64,000 nt of DNA, from contig OX463780.1 in NCBI GenBank assembly GCA_949825025.1, positions 35,072,979 through 35,136,978 on the forward strand, written 5' to 3'. A program made the translations under genes and the position numbers. This DNA is from Siphlonurus alternatus. Lineage: Eukaryota > Arthropoda > Insecta > Ephemeroptera > Siphlonuridae. The notes under the pieces are model-generated. The model made no database searches and was not told the DNA's origin. It worked only from the letters and a program-made list of their open reading frames with translations. Positions 27,301-36,300 of this stretch are shown here, piece after piece (position 1 is the first letter of the stretch; each line of letters opens with the position of its first letter).

Positions 27301-29555
27301 TACGAGTTAATATACAGTATTATAAAACTATACTGCTAGCACTGACCGATCTGCTTGTAATATATATACAAAGTACAGTTAAAAGTGAAATTAAAACATA
27401 AATATAAATGTACTAATACTATATAATTTAGCTGCAAAGAATCTTAAGTCGTATTCTCAAATATTGAGGTAATGTTGAAATATTGATATCGATACGAATG
27501 ATTCAAATTAATCAAGTTCGACATTCATCACGAGAAAAATAGACAAAAGCTGATGGTCATGCACTAAAAAAAATATAACTAGTTGCTCTTGAAACAAAGA
27601 AGCTTTTTTTGCATAATAATTAATTTTATTGGAATTGCGGTAACAATTAAAGCCATGATGCATGCAAGTTATACAGTACATTTAATTAACATCTTATTTA
27701 TAAGCCAACAATTAAGAAGCATAATATATATGTCTCGATCCTATCATCAGTATATAGCTGCTGCTGGATTATATCAAGTGAATGCTTAATTTAACTCGAT
27801 GATGTATATTTTTATAATGAAGCAATGTGATGTAATTTGTTCACGAAGAAAGTAAGAAGTTTACAAGCATTTTATTGGTTTTATGCCAAAGTACTGAAAA
27901 ATTACATGTTATTTGTATATATTTATTTTTTTTTTATAAAAACGTGACTTGAAAACTGCACGCGATTTTTTGTTGGCAAATATTTTATATTTTTTTATAC
28001 AGTATATTATTTGTTTGTAGAAGCAACAGTTTTTTGTTATGTGCACTTAAATGTATATAATAATATAGTGTCTTTGAATAAAAACCACACAATTAATACA
28101 TTATAGAGCACGTGAGTGATTAAATTAAATTTTCTCATGTTGTGCGAGTGAAATTTAATTTCTTCGCATTATTTCGCATTATTATGTCTACATTGCATAC
28201 TTAAGGGTAAGGTAACGCCACCAATGTTAAAAAAAATCCCTCACACAAAAATTCTGAAAAAAATTTAAAATGTTCTCCTCTACACCCCCTATAAGTAGCT
28301 AAAATATCAGGTATACAAATTCGATCTAGTTTTTGAGTTATGAATTTTTAAAGTTGACTACTTTAACATGGAGAAATGGAAATCCCATGTTAAATTAGTC
28401 AACTTTAAAAATTCATAACTCAAAAACTAGATCGAATTTGTATACCTGATATTTTAGCTACTGATAGGGGGTGTAGAAGAGAACATTTTAAATTTTTTCA
28501 GAATTTTTGTGTGAGGGATTTTTTTTAACGTTGGTGGCGTTACCTTACCCTTAAGGGTAAGGTAACGCCACCAATGTTAAAAAAAATCCCTCTCACAAAA
28601 ATTCTGAAAAAAATTTAAAATGTTCTCCTCTATACCCCCTATCAGTACCTAAAATATCAGGTATACAAATACGATCTAGTTTTTGAGTTATAAAATTTTA
28701 AAGTTGACTACTTTAACATGGAGAAATGAAACTCCCATGTTAAATTGGTCAACTTTAAAAATTCATAACTCAAAAACTAGATCGTATTTGTATACCTGAT
28801 ATTTTAGCTACTGATAGGGGGTGTAGAGGAGAACATTTTAAATTTTTTTCAGAATTTTTGTGAGAGGGATTTTTTTTAACATTGGTGGCGTTACCTTACC
28901 CTTAAGACCGTTAGATGTTATAATTATGTTATTTCAAATATATGATAATATTTTTTTTGGAAACTTCATATGCGAATTCAAGAAATTTAACTAACATATA
29001 CGTATACAAGTTGCAAAAATGCTATTTTTTTATGGTAAAAATATTATATATTATATTATATATTCAAAGTGATTTAATTTCCACGCGTGTATATAATAAG
29101 GGTGAACTCGTCGCCTTCGAAAATTTCCCACTCGCAGCCTATATAGTAATATAGTTGCTAATCACCGCCATGCCCTGTAATATATTCTTCCGGGGACGAG
29201 ACATGTTATAATTGATTACACGGGAAGGGAAATTTTCCGAGACGACGACAGGACATATATTGTAACGTACTAAATAAATATAAATAAAAATTAAGAAAAA
29301 CAACAAAACAAAATTATAAAAATTAAATGGGATTGTAAAATTATTAAACATATATGCCAAAAACAATGAACTATTAATTTAAATTATATTGGTTTTAACA
29401 ATTTTCAGTGTACTTTGCCAAACTATAATGTACTGCAATTAACGCGAGATAGATATAATATATATATATCATATATATGATATAATTTATGCATGTTGTG
29501 TTAATTACCTTGGGGCCTGAGGCCTCACTCTGACAGCTACTTTAACACTGGCCAT
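1737..29555 (-). CDS. Kinesin-3 family motor protein (KIF16/STARD9/Klp98A type), 5' part of gene
   Basis: Ten exons (29509-29555, 22478-22553, 20974-21063, 15049-15165, 12642-12769, 8213-8331, 5839-6126, 3326-3472, 2438-2625, 1737-1859) have GT-AG borders, matching phases and join to exactly 441 codons. The product starts [12 protein letters not shown], carries the P-loop GQSGSGKT (residues 96-103), switch I SSRSH (227-231), switch II DLAGSE (252-257), then GANINKSL and the [12 protein letters not shown] motif (312-323). After the motor come the neck helix [10 protein letters not shown] and a WxxxW segment typical of the KIF16B/STARD9 branch. Members of this branch move membrane cargo such as early endosomes, or bind centrosomes, through C-terminal PX or START domains; that part lies beyond the left edge and cannot be seen. 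A His stands where most kinesins have Asn before SSRSH, as I recall for STARD9. Family is near certain; subfamily is inference. Confidence 0.93.
1860..3325. other. Kinesin introns 9 and 8
   Basis: 1860-2437 and 2626-3325: AT-rich filler without recognised elements. Confidence 0.6.
2438..2625 (-). CDS. Kinesin exon 9 (end of motor, neck)
   Basis: Encodes [20 protein letters not shown] and [11 protein letters not shown], the last helix of the motor, then the neck helix [19 protein letters not shown]. Acceptor GCTGACAG, donor GTATGT, phase 0 out. Confidence 0.94.
3326..3472 (-). CDS. Kinesin exon 8 ([13 protein letters not shown])
   Basis: The acceptor TTTTTATAG at 3473-3481 gives the only in-frame join to exon 7; the AGs nearer the motif would shift the frame. 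Residues [20 protein letters not shown] form a Cys/His/Arg-rich insertion ahead of [25 protein letters not shown]9 also has an insertion here. The exact 5' edge is slightly less sure than for the other exons. Confidence 0.87.
3473..5838. other. Kinesin intron 7
   Basis: Holds the possible retroposon tail at 4838-4965 within a CT-rich patch (4640-4980), and GGTTGTCCATTATTCA near 4278, perhaps a worn end of family B. Otherwise AT-rich. Confidence 0.55.
4838..4965 (+). mobile_element. Possible RTE-like retroposon tail fragment (kinesin intron 7)
   Basis: AAGTTTTCCACGGTTCCCTC, CCAATGCTGGAAC and CCCTTTCCCTCCCTAATCCC, in this order, resemble a tail widespread in insect SINEs and RTE-type LINEs as I remember it. 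No search was possible. Confidence 0.35.
5839..6126 (-). CDS. Kinesin exon 7 (switch I and switch II)
   Basis: Ninety-five whole codons with [10 protein letters not shown] (switch I), [11 protein letters not shown] (switch II) and [20 protein letters not shown] (microtubule-binding helix). GC-rich against its AT-rich introns. The catalytic residues expected of an active ATPase are all present. Confidence 0.96.
6735..7179. repeat. 64-bp tandem duplication interrupted by an element
   Basis: GAGACACAATTATATTTTAC and the bases following it occur at 6735-6798 and again from 6799. The second unit is split after ATATCAAT by the family B element and resumes at 7155. Confidence 0.9.
6840..7154. mobile_element. 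TIR family B, copy in kinesin intron 6
   Basis: Ends GGAGTATCGTCCTCAA and TTGAGGACAATACTCT; inner arms share GCAGAAATGGATAGAGGGTG. It sits in the second unit of a 64-bp duplication whose first unit keeps the empty site; comparison shows a 2-bp AT target duplication. Confidence 0.9.
7185..7373. repeat. (TTATA)n satellite
   Basis: About 37 near-perfect 5-bp units directly beside the family B element. Confidence 0.97.
8213..8331 (-). CDS. Kinesin exon 6 ([13 protein letters not shown])
   Basis: Carries [13 protein letters not shown] and [15 protein letters not shown], both signature stretches of the KIF16/STARD9 branch. Acceptor CCCCCAG, donor GTAAGT; phase 2 in, phase 1 out. Confidence 0.93.
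8873..9020. mobile_element. Hairpin element G
   Basis: CGATTCACGAAGCAGTTAGC mirrored by GCTAACTGCTTCGTGAATCG; arms also carry TTAACCACGTTTAGCT. Only one copy in the window. Confidence 0.85.
10333..10642. mobile_element. TIR family B, diverged copy in kinesin intron 5
   Basis: Inverted arms with ATTACAAAAATGAA at the left and TTCATTTTTGCAGTAA at the right; the inner AAAAATCTGAAAA words match the other copies. Confidence 0.75.
12642..12769 (-). CDS. Kinesin exon 5
   Basis: Begins [17 protein letters not shown], the conserved helix after the P-loop. It then has a Ser/Pro/Gln-rich loop longer and less conserved than usual, and ends in phase 2 inside a Cys codon. Confidence 0.9.
12770..15048. 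other. Kinesin intron 4
   Basis: Holds hairpin C copy 1 and a small GC-rich patch at 13290-13430. Confidence 0.55.
14518..14627. mobile_element. Hairpin family C, copy 1
   Basis: Inverted arms with GTTAATCGCCATG against CATGGCGATTAAC and GTCGCATTG against CAATGCGAC. About 110 bp, non-coding. Confidence 0.85.
15049..15165 (-). CDS. Kinesin exon 4 (P-loop)
   Basis: Thirty-nine codons between acceptor TTCTCAG and donor GTAAAC. Holds the nucleotide-binding loop in [17 protein letters not shown]. Thr of the usual GQTGSGKT is Ser here; Lys and Thr that hold the ATP phosphates are intact. A run of 19 C (minus strand) begins about 30 bases upstream of the acceptor. Confidence 0.95.
18539..18628. 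mobile_element. Short hairpin family D, copy 1
   Basis: GTTCTTAAAGTTAAAAATTG mirrored by CAATTTTTAACTTTAAGAAC, with TGTACAGT at the outer edges. The loop TTAGAATCTTACCTATGATT is shared with copy 2. Confidence 0.88.
19599..19942. mobile_element. TIR family B, diverged copy in kinesin intron 3
   Basis: Ends GGACAACC and GGTTGTCC; TTATTGCAGAAATAAATAG and the inner arms resemble the other copies. Confidence 0.75.
20974..21063 (-). CDS. Kinesin exon 3
   Basis: Thirty whole codons, [20 protein letters not shown] onward to TPQDA, between acceptor CTGCAG and donor GTAAGT. Corresponds to the strand and helix ahead of the P-loop (F-x-F-D motif, then the SQDVVF-like helix). Confidence 0.9.
21258..21574. 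mobile_element. TIR family B, well-kept copy in kinesin intron 2
   Basis: Ends GAGTACCGACCTCAA and TTGAGGTCGGTACTC; inner arms nearly identical to the 6840 copy while the centre differs. Confidence 0.9.
22034..22380. mobile_element. Hairpin element Q (kinesin intron 2)
   Basis: GAAAAAAAGTCATCATCTAA pairs with the CCTTCGATGACTTTTTTTT side; AAGCTCTGATTTT, GATCTTCTTCAAATTAG and ATTATGAAATATATGC also recur inverted. About 350 bp. Confidence 0.82.
22478..22553 (-). CDS. Kinesin exon 2
   Basis: Acceptor TATACAG, donor GTAAGA. It completes an Arg codon and encodes the segment ending VLEVTNLK, matching the region before the 'SRE' loop of kinesin-3 motors. Ends in phase 0. Confidence 0.88.
22680..22766. 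mobile_element. Hairpin family E, copy 1
   Basis: ATATCGTTGCCTCAGATTAG mirrored by CTATTCTGAGGCGACAATAT. Confidence 0.85.
22890..22993. mobile_element. Hairpin family C, copy 2
   Basis: CCTCGCCT and AGGCGAGG ends, with GTTAATCATCATG against ATGGTGATTAAC; same layout as copy 1. Confidence 0.8.
23870..24357 (+). mobile_element. Possible retroposon remnant with (TAAA)n tail
   Basis: A GC-richer stretch (about 23870-24180), open in one frame for 94 codons, ends through TTGTAAAATAAATAAATAAA in a long TAAA array. That is how the 3' ends of some LINEs look. No reverse-transcriptase motif was recognised. Confidence 0.4.
24243..24357. repeat. (TAAA)n microsatellite
   Basis: About 28 tetranucleotide units with one G substitution near the start. 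Confidence 0.97.
24962..26253. mobile_element. 1.3-kb foldback element in kinesin intron 1
   Basis: Arms 24962-25407 and 25839-26253 are inverted copies; the ends read TATATATGTTG and CAACATATATA. Each arm is itself built of inverted words (GGAGCATTTTCAT, CCAGAACTAG, TTTGACCCAAAGCCGAAA), so it could fold into hairpins within a hairpin. No coding capacity is seen. Confidence 0.88.
28201..28554. mobile_element. TTAA-family palindromic MITE, copy 1
   Basis: Ends TTAAGGGTAAGGTAACGCC and its complement; each arm is about 165 bp, so the copy is almost one hairpin. The TTAA ends recall piggyBac-type insertion. It shares its right TTAA with copy 2. Confidence 0.92.
28551..28905. mobile_element. TTAA-family palindromic MITE, copy 2
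   Basis: Directly abuts copy 1, with a single TTAA between them. Almost identical to the copy at 36471, closer than to its neighbour. Confidence 0.92.
29107..29249. mobile_element. Hairpin family C, copy 3 (near kinesin exon 1)
   Basis: CTCGTCGCCTTCGAAAATTT against AAATTTTCCGAGACGACGA with a decayed centre. It lies 260 bp inside intron 1. Confidence 0.7.
29509..29555 (-). CDS. Kinesin exon 1 (start codon, first beta strand)
   Basis: Codes for [15 protein letters not shown] plus two bases of the next codon; donor GTAATT. The ATG has a strong context (AAAACATGG), and the peptide is the conserved kinesin-3 N-terminus, which fixes the start. Confidence 0.93.
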
Positions 29556-29590
29556 GTTTTCTTCTTCTTCTTCACACTCGACCGCGACAT
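29537..29590 (-). other. Upstream ORF overlapping the kinesin start
   Basis: An ATG 35 bases upstream of the kinesin ATG opens a 17-codon frame ([17 protein letters not shown], then stop) in another frame, ending 16 bases inside the kinesin coding sequence. If included in the mRNA it would reduce initiation at the main ATG. The transcription start is unknown. Confidence 0.4.
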
Positions 29591-29715
29591 CTCTTCTCCC
29601 AGACTCGCCGGCACGACGAAGCTCCTCTGCACTGACGGAGCAACCGTATGATCGCTTCTCTTTCGTGCGCCTCCCGCCCGCGCCGTGTACTTCAAGATAC
29701 CTCCACTAGGGACCG
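29556..29715 (-). promoter_or_regulatory. Kinesin 5' UTR and probable promoter region
   Basis: A GC-rich patch with several CpGs directly upstream of the start codon, standing out from the AT-rich surroundings. No TATA box is obvious; it is placed by position only. Confidence 0.45.
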
Positions 29716-30563
29716 CTCTAGCTAGCCTTTATTTTCATTATAATATTAAGTTTCCATGATGAATTTACTGACTGAATTATAAACTCACAGTGTACATATG
29801 CTTCCATTAAAGTTAAGTCTATTAATAGTTTGTTGAATACATTGCGCGCCGTGATTGAATGTAACTGTTTCAGCGCACTTGGAAGGCGGGTTGCAGAGCT
29901 ACAGGCGCGCGTACGGGGTAAGTTTCGCTAAAAAAAAAAAAAAACTAGTGCTTTTATAAGCACTATATATATACTAAAAAACGGCTACCATAAAAGGAAA
30001 AATATGAACGAAATAAAAGTTAAGTTACTGCGTTGCAGAAAATACCTTTCAATAAATTGGTTAATTAGAACTATATAATTATATTATAAACAACCTTTTT
30101 CTTAAAATTAATGTTTTTTCCGTGTCTGATATTTTGAAAATATATACTATACCAACACACCATGCAGGATGTCCAGGATGATTTATAATTATTAAATCAT
30201 GGACTCACTACAGTTAAATAAAAAATGCACTGAAATTATTCAGCAATTCAGTTCTCTCCCTGCATGGATAACCTAATTATAGTTCAAGAATAAACTACTG
30301 TAACAATACTGAACATTTAGCTAAAATTTAGTATGCTTTTATATTAGTAGAGTAATTAAAATGATGTATTAAAACACTGAATTTGTACCAGTGATAATTT
30401 ATGGAACATATTTGTAATATTTAAAAAAAAAAAAAAAAATTAATAAATTTTTGTAAAAATTGAAATTTTTTTTAACATAACGTTCTTTTTGTCAGATATG
30501 AATGAAGTCACAATGTACTAACTAGTATTTAATGTGAATAAAATAATAAAAATAAATAATAAC

Positions 30564-30636
30564 CTGAACAACAATCTTCCTTCATGCAGCGTTTCCACAA
30601 TGTCAAATGGTTGGTTAATCTCGAATTTGGTCTCAG
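30564..30636 (-). other. Orphan exon-like segment between kinesin and zinc-finger genes
   Basis: A good acceptor (TGATCTTTCAG) and a weaker donor (CAG before GTTATT) bound 73 bases reading ETKFEINQPFDIVETLHEG. It fits neither gene's phases plainly. It may be an alternative or non-coding exon, or chance. Confidence 0.25.
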
Positions 30637-31179
30637 CTGAAAGATCATATATATTATTATAATATAGTGAATTTATAAGAAATTACTCTTTCTATAAACT
30701 ATCTATACGTTTATAAGCCATGATGTGCATTATTCATTTCTAGGTAAGGAAATATTATGAAAATAGGAGATAAAATATTGTTCAACCCTTTATTGATTAA
30801 TTTACATTGTCTCAAATAAATGTTACTTAATTGTAATCAGTGGTACATAACATACAAGCAGGTTTCCTGCTATCATATTTAATGTTTAATTATTTAATTA
30901 CTGACAATTTACAAAAGTTTTGCTTCATATATAAAATTAAACTAAAGGAACTTTAGTAATCCCACAAAGACAAAATAACTTGGAATTTTATTCTGGCAAC
31001 TGCCAGTAAAATTTGATGATGATACTGAGAAGGGTGGCTTTCTTTTGAAGCCAGATGCTACTATCACAAAAGTGCAACATGTGACAACCATGCAATTGTG
31101 ATTTAGAAGTGCATTTGATTAGGTAGCTGCTATACACCGATTGCAGGTTTAGGCACCTGACTCATTTAGAAAACTGCTC

Positions 31180-31525
31180 TTAAGGGTAAGGTAACACGCC
31201 CAATGCTAAAATTATTTACACACATGAAAATTATGAAACATATATTAAAATGTTCTCCTTTACATCCCCTATCAGTAGCTAATAAAATATTGGTATAAAA
31301 ATGCAACCTAGATTATGAGTTATGAATTTTTAAAGTTGACTAATATAACATGGGAGTTCTTCCATGTTAAATTAGACAACTTTAAAAATTAATAACTCAA
31401 AATCTAGGTTGTATTTGTGTACCTGATATTTTAGCTACTGTTAGGGTATATAATAAAGGAGAACATTTTAAGATATGTTTCATAATTTTCATGCGTGGGA
31501 ATTTTTTTAACAAAAGTGGACGAAA
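31180..31525. mobile_element. TTAA-family MITE, copy 3 (decayed)
   Basis: The left end TTAAGGGTAAGGTAAC is kept and the arms match the family with many substitutions; the right terminus is lost. An older insertion than the others. Confidence 0.8.
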
Positions 31526-32576
31526 ATAGTTGAGGACCGATTTCTTAAAATTTACCATTTTAAGCCATCCTCCACTGTATCATTCTTCAGTTAAGTTGTT
31601 GATATTGAAGATAAATGCTTTAATTCAATTTATTTAGAAAATGTAACAAAGCCACCAGTGGTAAGACTCTCATAAGCTACCACTGGAAATCACAAACTTA
31701 AAAAAGTTACAGAGACAATTGTTTTTCTGTGATGCTTAACAATATTAAATTAAAGGTAACAAATAAAACTTGGTCTAAATAATCATTCTAAAACAATACA
31801 CACTTTGTTAGTGTTTATGGCTAAAAAAACAATAACACTTAACAAGATAAGTATTTATAATTTATATTGTATTCCTTTCTAATACCAAAAGACCCAAGAA
31901 GTATTATTTGCTCACCTGAGGAATGCTATTGATACAACCTTATTAATATTATATTATAGACTGGGAATTATATACAATATCAAATTATGCAGAGATTTGT
32001 AATTTCTTCCCTCACTTATTGTTTTTTTCAAAAACAATAACAAAAAATGAAAAATGATTGAGGTTCATATTGTTGTCTTATCATGAATCATAAGTAGCTT
32101 CTCATAAAACTAAAAAAATTATTCAAATTTTATGCAGTGCATAGATAATATTAAGGGATTAAATTACATAAGGTGTGTCATGGCTTTAGTTTAACCATTT
32201 TTCACCTAAACTACAATGGCACTTAACCTGTAATTAAATAAAAAACTGTAGTCACAAACAGAGTGACTTAAATACTACATTTAAGTAGACATATATATTA
32301 TATAATGATAAATGAAAGCAGGACTATTCGCGACTCTGAATAGGAAATAAATTGTTTTGTTTTTTAACATTTTTATGCTAAAGAATTAAAACACATTATA
32401 TATTACGGCAATTCAATGAATGAATTATATATATTTTTTTTTACCTTATAGTCCACATAAATCCTATAAAAAAATGCTCCCGTGCAAAAATGTTTTGTTT
32501 GCAAATTCCAAAATGATACAACATTTTGCCCCAGAAGTATGAATATTATATTACATAAGAAAATACATCAATACAT

Positions 32577-32717
32577 TGTCCCTCATCCGCAGTAATGAGC
32601 TACCTGCTACTACAATCTTATGTACAACAAAGAGGCTATTTAAAGTGAGCACAAATATGAGCTTTATTTTATACTTATTTACAGCTCATATAGTTCATTA
32701 TTGCAGATGAGGGACAA
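32577..32717. mobile_element. Hairpin family F, copy 1
   Basis: TTGTCCCTCATCCGCAGTAA mirrored by TTATTGCAGATGAGGGACAA. Confidence 0.87.
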
Positions 32718-33163
32718 AATGTATAGTTATCATTATGCTTTTCAACTATTATATTGAAAGAGCAAAAGAATATTGAATGATAATAATTATTCAGTGCAAT
32801 AATAATTGTGCCTGTTCAGCTTAAAAAACACACTAGGTTTTCGAATATGATCAAACACACTAGCTTGCAAAAATATAAAAAGTAACAAATTAAATTTTGA
32901 AGAAAATTAATTAATAATGCTTGTTTTTTATATCATAATACAGTATAATAATGATAACCATAACTTGCATTTTGTCACGTTGGAACAAAATTTACTAAAT
33001 ATGCTCTTATTACGATGTGTACCAACTTTATTTAATGAAAACTTTACATACGTTTTGGTTCAATTCTTGACCATCTGCAACTGACTTTTATCAAAGGCTT
33101 ATTTTGCCAAACAAAAGAGATAATCATAACAATGTTAGTATTATCATTATTAAAAAATACAAA

Positions 33164-33169
33164 TTTATT
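33164..33169 (-). terminator. Poly(A) signal of the zinc-finger gene
   Basis: AATAAA on the minus strand about 130 bases after the stop codon. It is the first canonical hexamer I see; others follow in this AT-rich DNA. Confidence 0.4.
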
Positions 33170-33295
33170 GAAGTAAAGTCAGTACACAAAAACAATGTTT
33201 TTATAATACTTAATATAAAGGCAACAGTAAATGCATAGTACCTGCCTTTGCAGTAAGGCTCAGTGAAACTACACTAAATGGTAATATTGACCTTG

Positions 33296-33395
33296 CTAGT
33301 TCATCAGGACAAACTGGCCCTGGGGGGCGGTAGTTGCCGTCGACATCACCTCGAGGATGATCTCTGGCTCGTCGTCACTCTCTTCTTCTACTTTG
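33296..33395 (-). CDS. Zinc-finger gene exon 9 (acidic C-terminus, stop)
   Basis: Encodes VKVEEESDDEPEIILEVM, then APQGQFVLMN and TAG. Acceptor GTTACAG in the phase needed by exon 8. The acidic cluster could be a protein-binding tail. Confidence 0.82.
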
Positions 33396-36300
33396 CTGTA
33401 ACACCGGAAAGACATCGTCAGACATTGTAACAATAAAAATCATTAACAATGGTGCTAGCTCATTTTCATTTTGCTTGTTACTTAAGTTCATGGTATTAAT
33501 GAACAATAGTTTATGTTTTTGATTTCCATCCAAGTAAGTGAAAGATAAAGGGAATGACTTTCTTTTCTATTTGGTGTTCAAAGCAGCATGGAAAGAGAAG
33601 AGGGTAAAAAACTTAAAAAAATCAAAATAGCTAATACAGTATTATTTTACTTTGAAATGCTACACTGTACTACATTTTTAATAAATTTTAATTTCGAAAA
33701 CATAAAAAAACACTTAACAATGGGGGACAGTCAAACAAATGGCCAGCTCTTGGTGCTACTCACACATCAGGCAAGTCTGGAGGAGCGTGCAGACGAATGT
33801 GGGCACTCAGCTTCTGAGCGCTGGTGAAGGCTCTGGAGCACAGCTCACACTGGTAGACCACATGGACTCGCTGGTGCTGAATCAGGGCCGTTTTGGATGC
33901 CATTCTCTTGCCACAGATCACACATGGGAAGCGAGGAGGCGGCGCAGGCATGGGAAGGGCAACTCTCCTTGGCTTGGGCGCAGGGACTTGGAAGTGCTGA
34001 GGGGCTTTCTTGGGAGAGGGGGTTGTCGAAGTGTCATTAAAGTCACTGTTGCGAGAATGCCAGGTCACGTGTGTGGTAAGTGAGGAAATTTTGTCAAACT
34101 GCTTGTCACAGAAGACGCACTTGTTGTCTGCGTGCTGCTCCTCACGGTGATCGTCACGTTCTTGATTGGTCATGAACTTTTTCAAACAAATTTTACACTG
34201 AAACGTTAGTTCATTGATGTGTTTCTCTAAAGCAAGGGTTGTGGGGAAAATTTTGTTACAGTGCTCACAGTTGGGGTAGTTTAAGGAATTTAAAGGAAAG
34301 TCCTCGTAAATATCGTCAGTGGCAGAGCCCTCAGTGTCTTCATTAGTAGGTCTCGACTTCTTAGTGGCTCTAGGCTGAGGCATGTTCTGTTTTTTCTTCC
34401 CCCTGTAAATAATAAAATATACATTTGTATGTTAGAAAAATACAGGCATTAAGTCAACTCAAGTTACATAGTAATTTGGAAATGCTGTAAATCGTTGTCA
34501 CTGGTACAGGGTCAGTATATACAGAAGGAAAATTTCTTTTCATTGAATGCGGCACACTAATAAGAAAAGAAATTTACTAGGCAGTTTTATGAATGCTGTC
34601 ACTGATATGAAAATTCTCTTACCACTGATAATTATATTCAAGGCGATGTTGGACCTAAAATTTTTATATGATTATGCATTTTGTTTTAGCAATAGCTTTG
34701 TTTAGTAAACCCGAGTATCTACCTTCTTAGTATGAATGGTGTACGAAAATGTCAATCTCTTCCATCCAACCCATATTGGTTACGCTCCAGTCTCATATGG
34801 GGGAGTTTGCGGTTTTAATCCGGTCTAGGGTGAAAGATTTTTCACAAATTTTCCAGAACTTCTACAAAAGCTCTTTATTTGGGAGGTACACCTCAGGGTG
34901 GGCCAAGTTTTCCGTAACTCATAGGTCTGTTTATAAACACTGAATTGTGTAGGTTTTCTGTACTTGATTTCTTTGAGCAATTGGTCTAGAGAGTGCAGAA
35001 AGTGTAAATATGGTAGGATTTATGAATAGACTTTTAATGACCAATGGCAAGAAGTTTGAATAAGACCATGGCAACTCATATTGGTATGACCTTTTTATAA
35101 CAATGCTGTTGTTAAATTTTAATGCATGCTTTTATGTAATTGACATAAAAATGCTGTAGTAAACTCATATCATAAAAAAAAAAAAAAAAAAAAATTATAA
35201 TAAAAAAGTAAATAAATAAAATAGAAGTGTCTCACCTTGAAGCAAGTGCTGCTGACATTGCAGAGCTGCCTGGGCTGGATGTTTCTACTCCAATGGAATG
35301 GTTTTCTTGCACATGCTCTGCCAGCTTTACTCTAGTGTTAAAGGCCTTGTGGCAGAACTCACACTGGAATTTGTGCCTTGGTGATTCATGTACTTCCTTC
35401 CAGTGTTCTTGCACTTGATTCTCAGATTCAAACTTGGTGTCACACTCTTCACATTCATAAGACAGACAAGTGTGACGCTGGAGCTCCAATGCGCTACTGT
35501 ATTTTCCTTGACAATCACAGCACAGGAAGTAGTTGGGTTTTACGACGGAGTGCTTTCGCAGGTGGAGCAGCAGCACCGTCTTGTTGCTGAACTGAGTATG
35601 ACAGAACTTGCAGGTACGTCCTATGGAGTGCTGCTCTAGCATGTGCGACTCGTACTTGGCCGGGGAAGGGTAGGTCAGATGGCAGATGTCGCAGAAGACT
35701 CCAACCGTTAGTCCGTGAAGTCGTAGCTTGTCCGTGGTCAAGAAGGTACAGTTGCAGTGGTTACATTCAAAGTCATTACTAGCATAGGATGTCTCACGAG
35801 AGAGATCAGGGGGGTTCACATCTTGCTCAAGTATTTGCTGCTCACAACTGCAAAGAAAGGAAGTTCAATTAGTTTAGGTGAGAGGAAGGAGATCTTGGAA
35901 GGCTGTGTAAATATACTTCAAAAAGCCTATATCTCTTACATATAAAACTGTGAGCCTAAAACAGAAAATTCTGATAATAAATTTAAAGGGGAGAAGAACA
36001 GTTTCAATTAATTATGACTGTTAGTTCTTTTGACAAATGAGTCAAACATTGTTTCCCTCAGGTTGTTGTGGCTTGGCAACTAGTGGCGATTTCATCAACG
36101 GGAGATACGACACTGCCAGCTAAATGGCCCATTGGTTGGTCAGAAGGCTCTGACTAATACCAAGCACCTCATGACTGGCACATACCAGTGGCTACCTGGT
36201 GGGCTGAGACATCACATCTCACGCCTATGAACTGTGCTTGCCGTTCTGGTCTTCCCCTGTAACTACTTTATTTACTATAACGTACTGTATATCAGGGTGT

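Larger units (their letters stand above)
22554..29508. other. Kinesin intron 1 (7 kb)
   Basis: Holds hairpins E and C, the retroposon remnant with TAAA array, the 1.3-kb foldback, a CpG-rich patch at about 26600-26880 and the TTAA-family pair. Confidence 0.6.
29716..33163. other. Region between kinesin promoter and zinc-finger 3' end
   Basis: AT-rich, with one decayed TTAA-family copy, hairpin F copy 1 and the orphan exon-like segment. No other gene seen. Confidence 0.55.
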
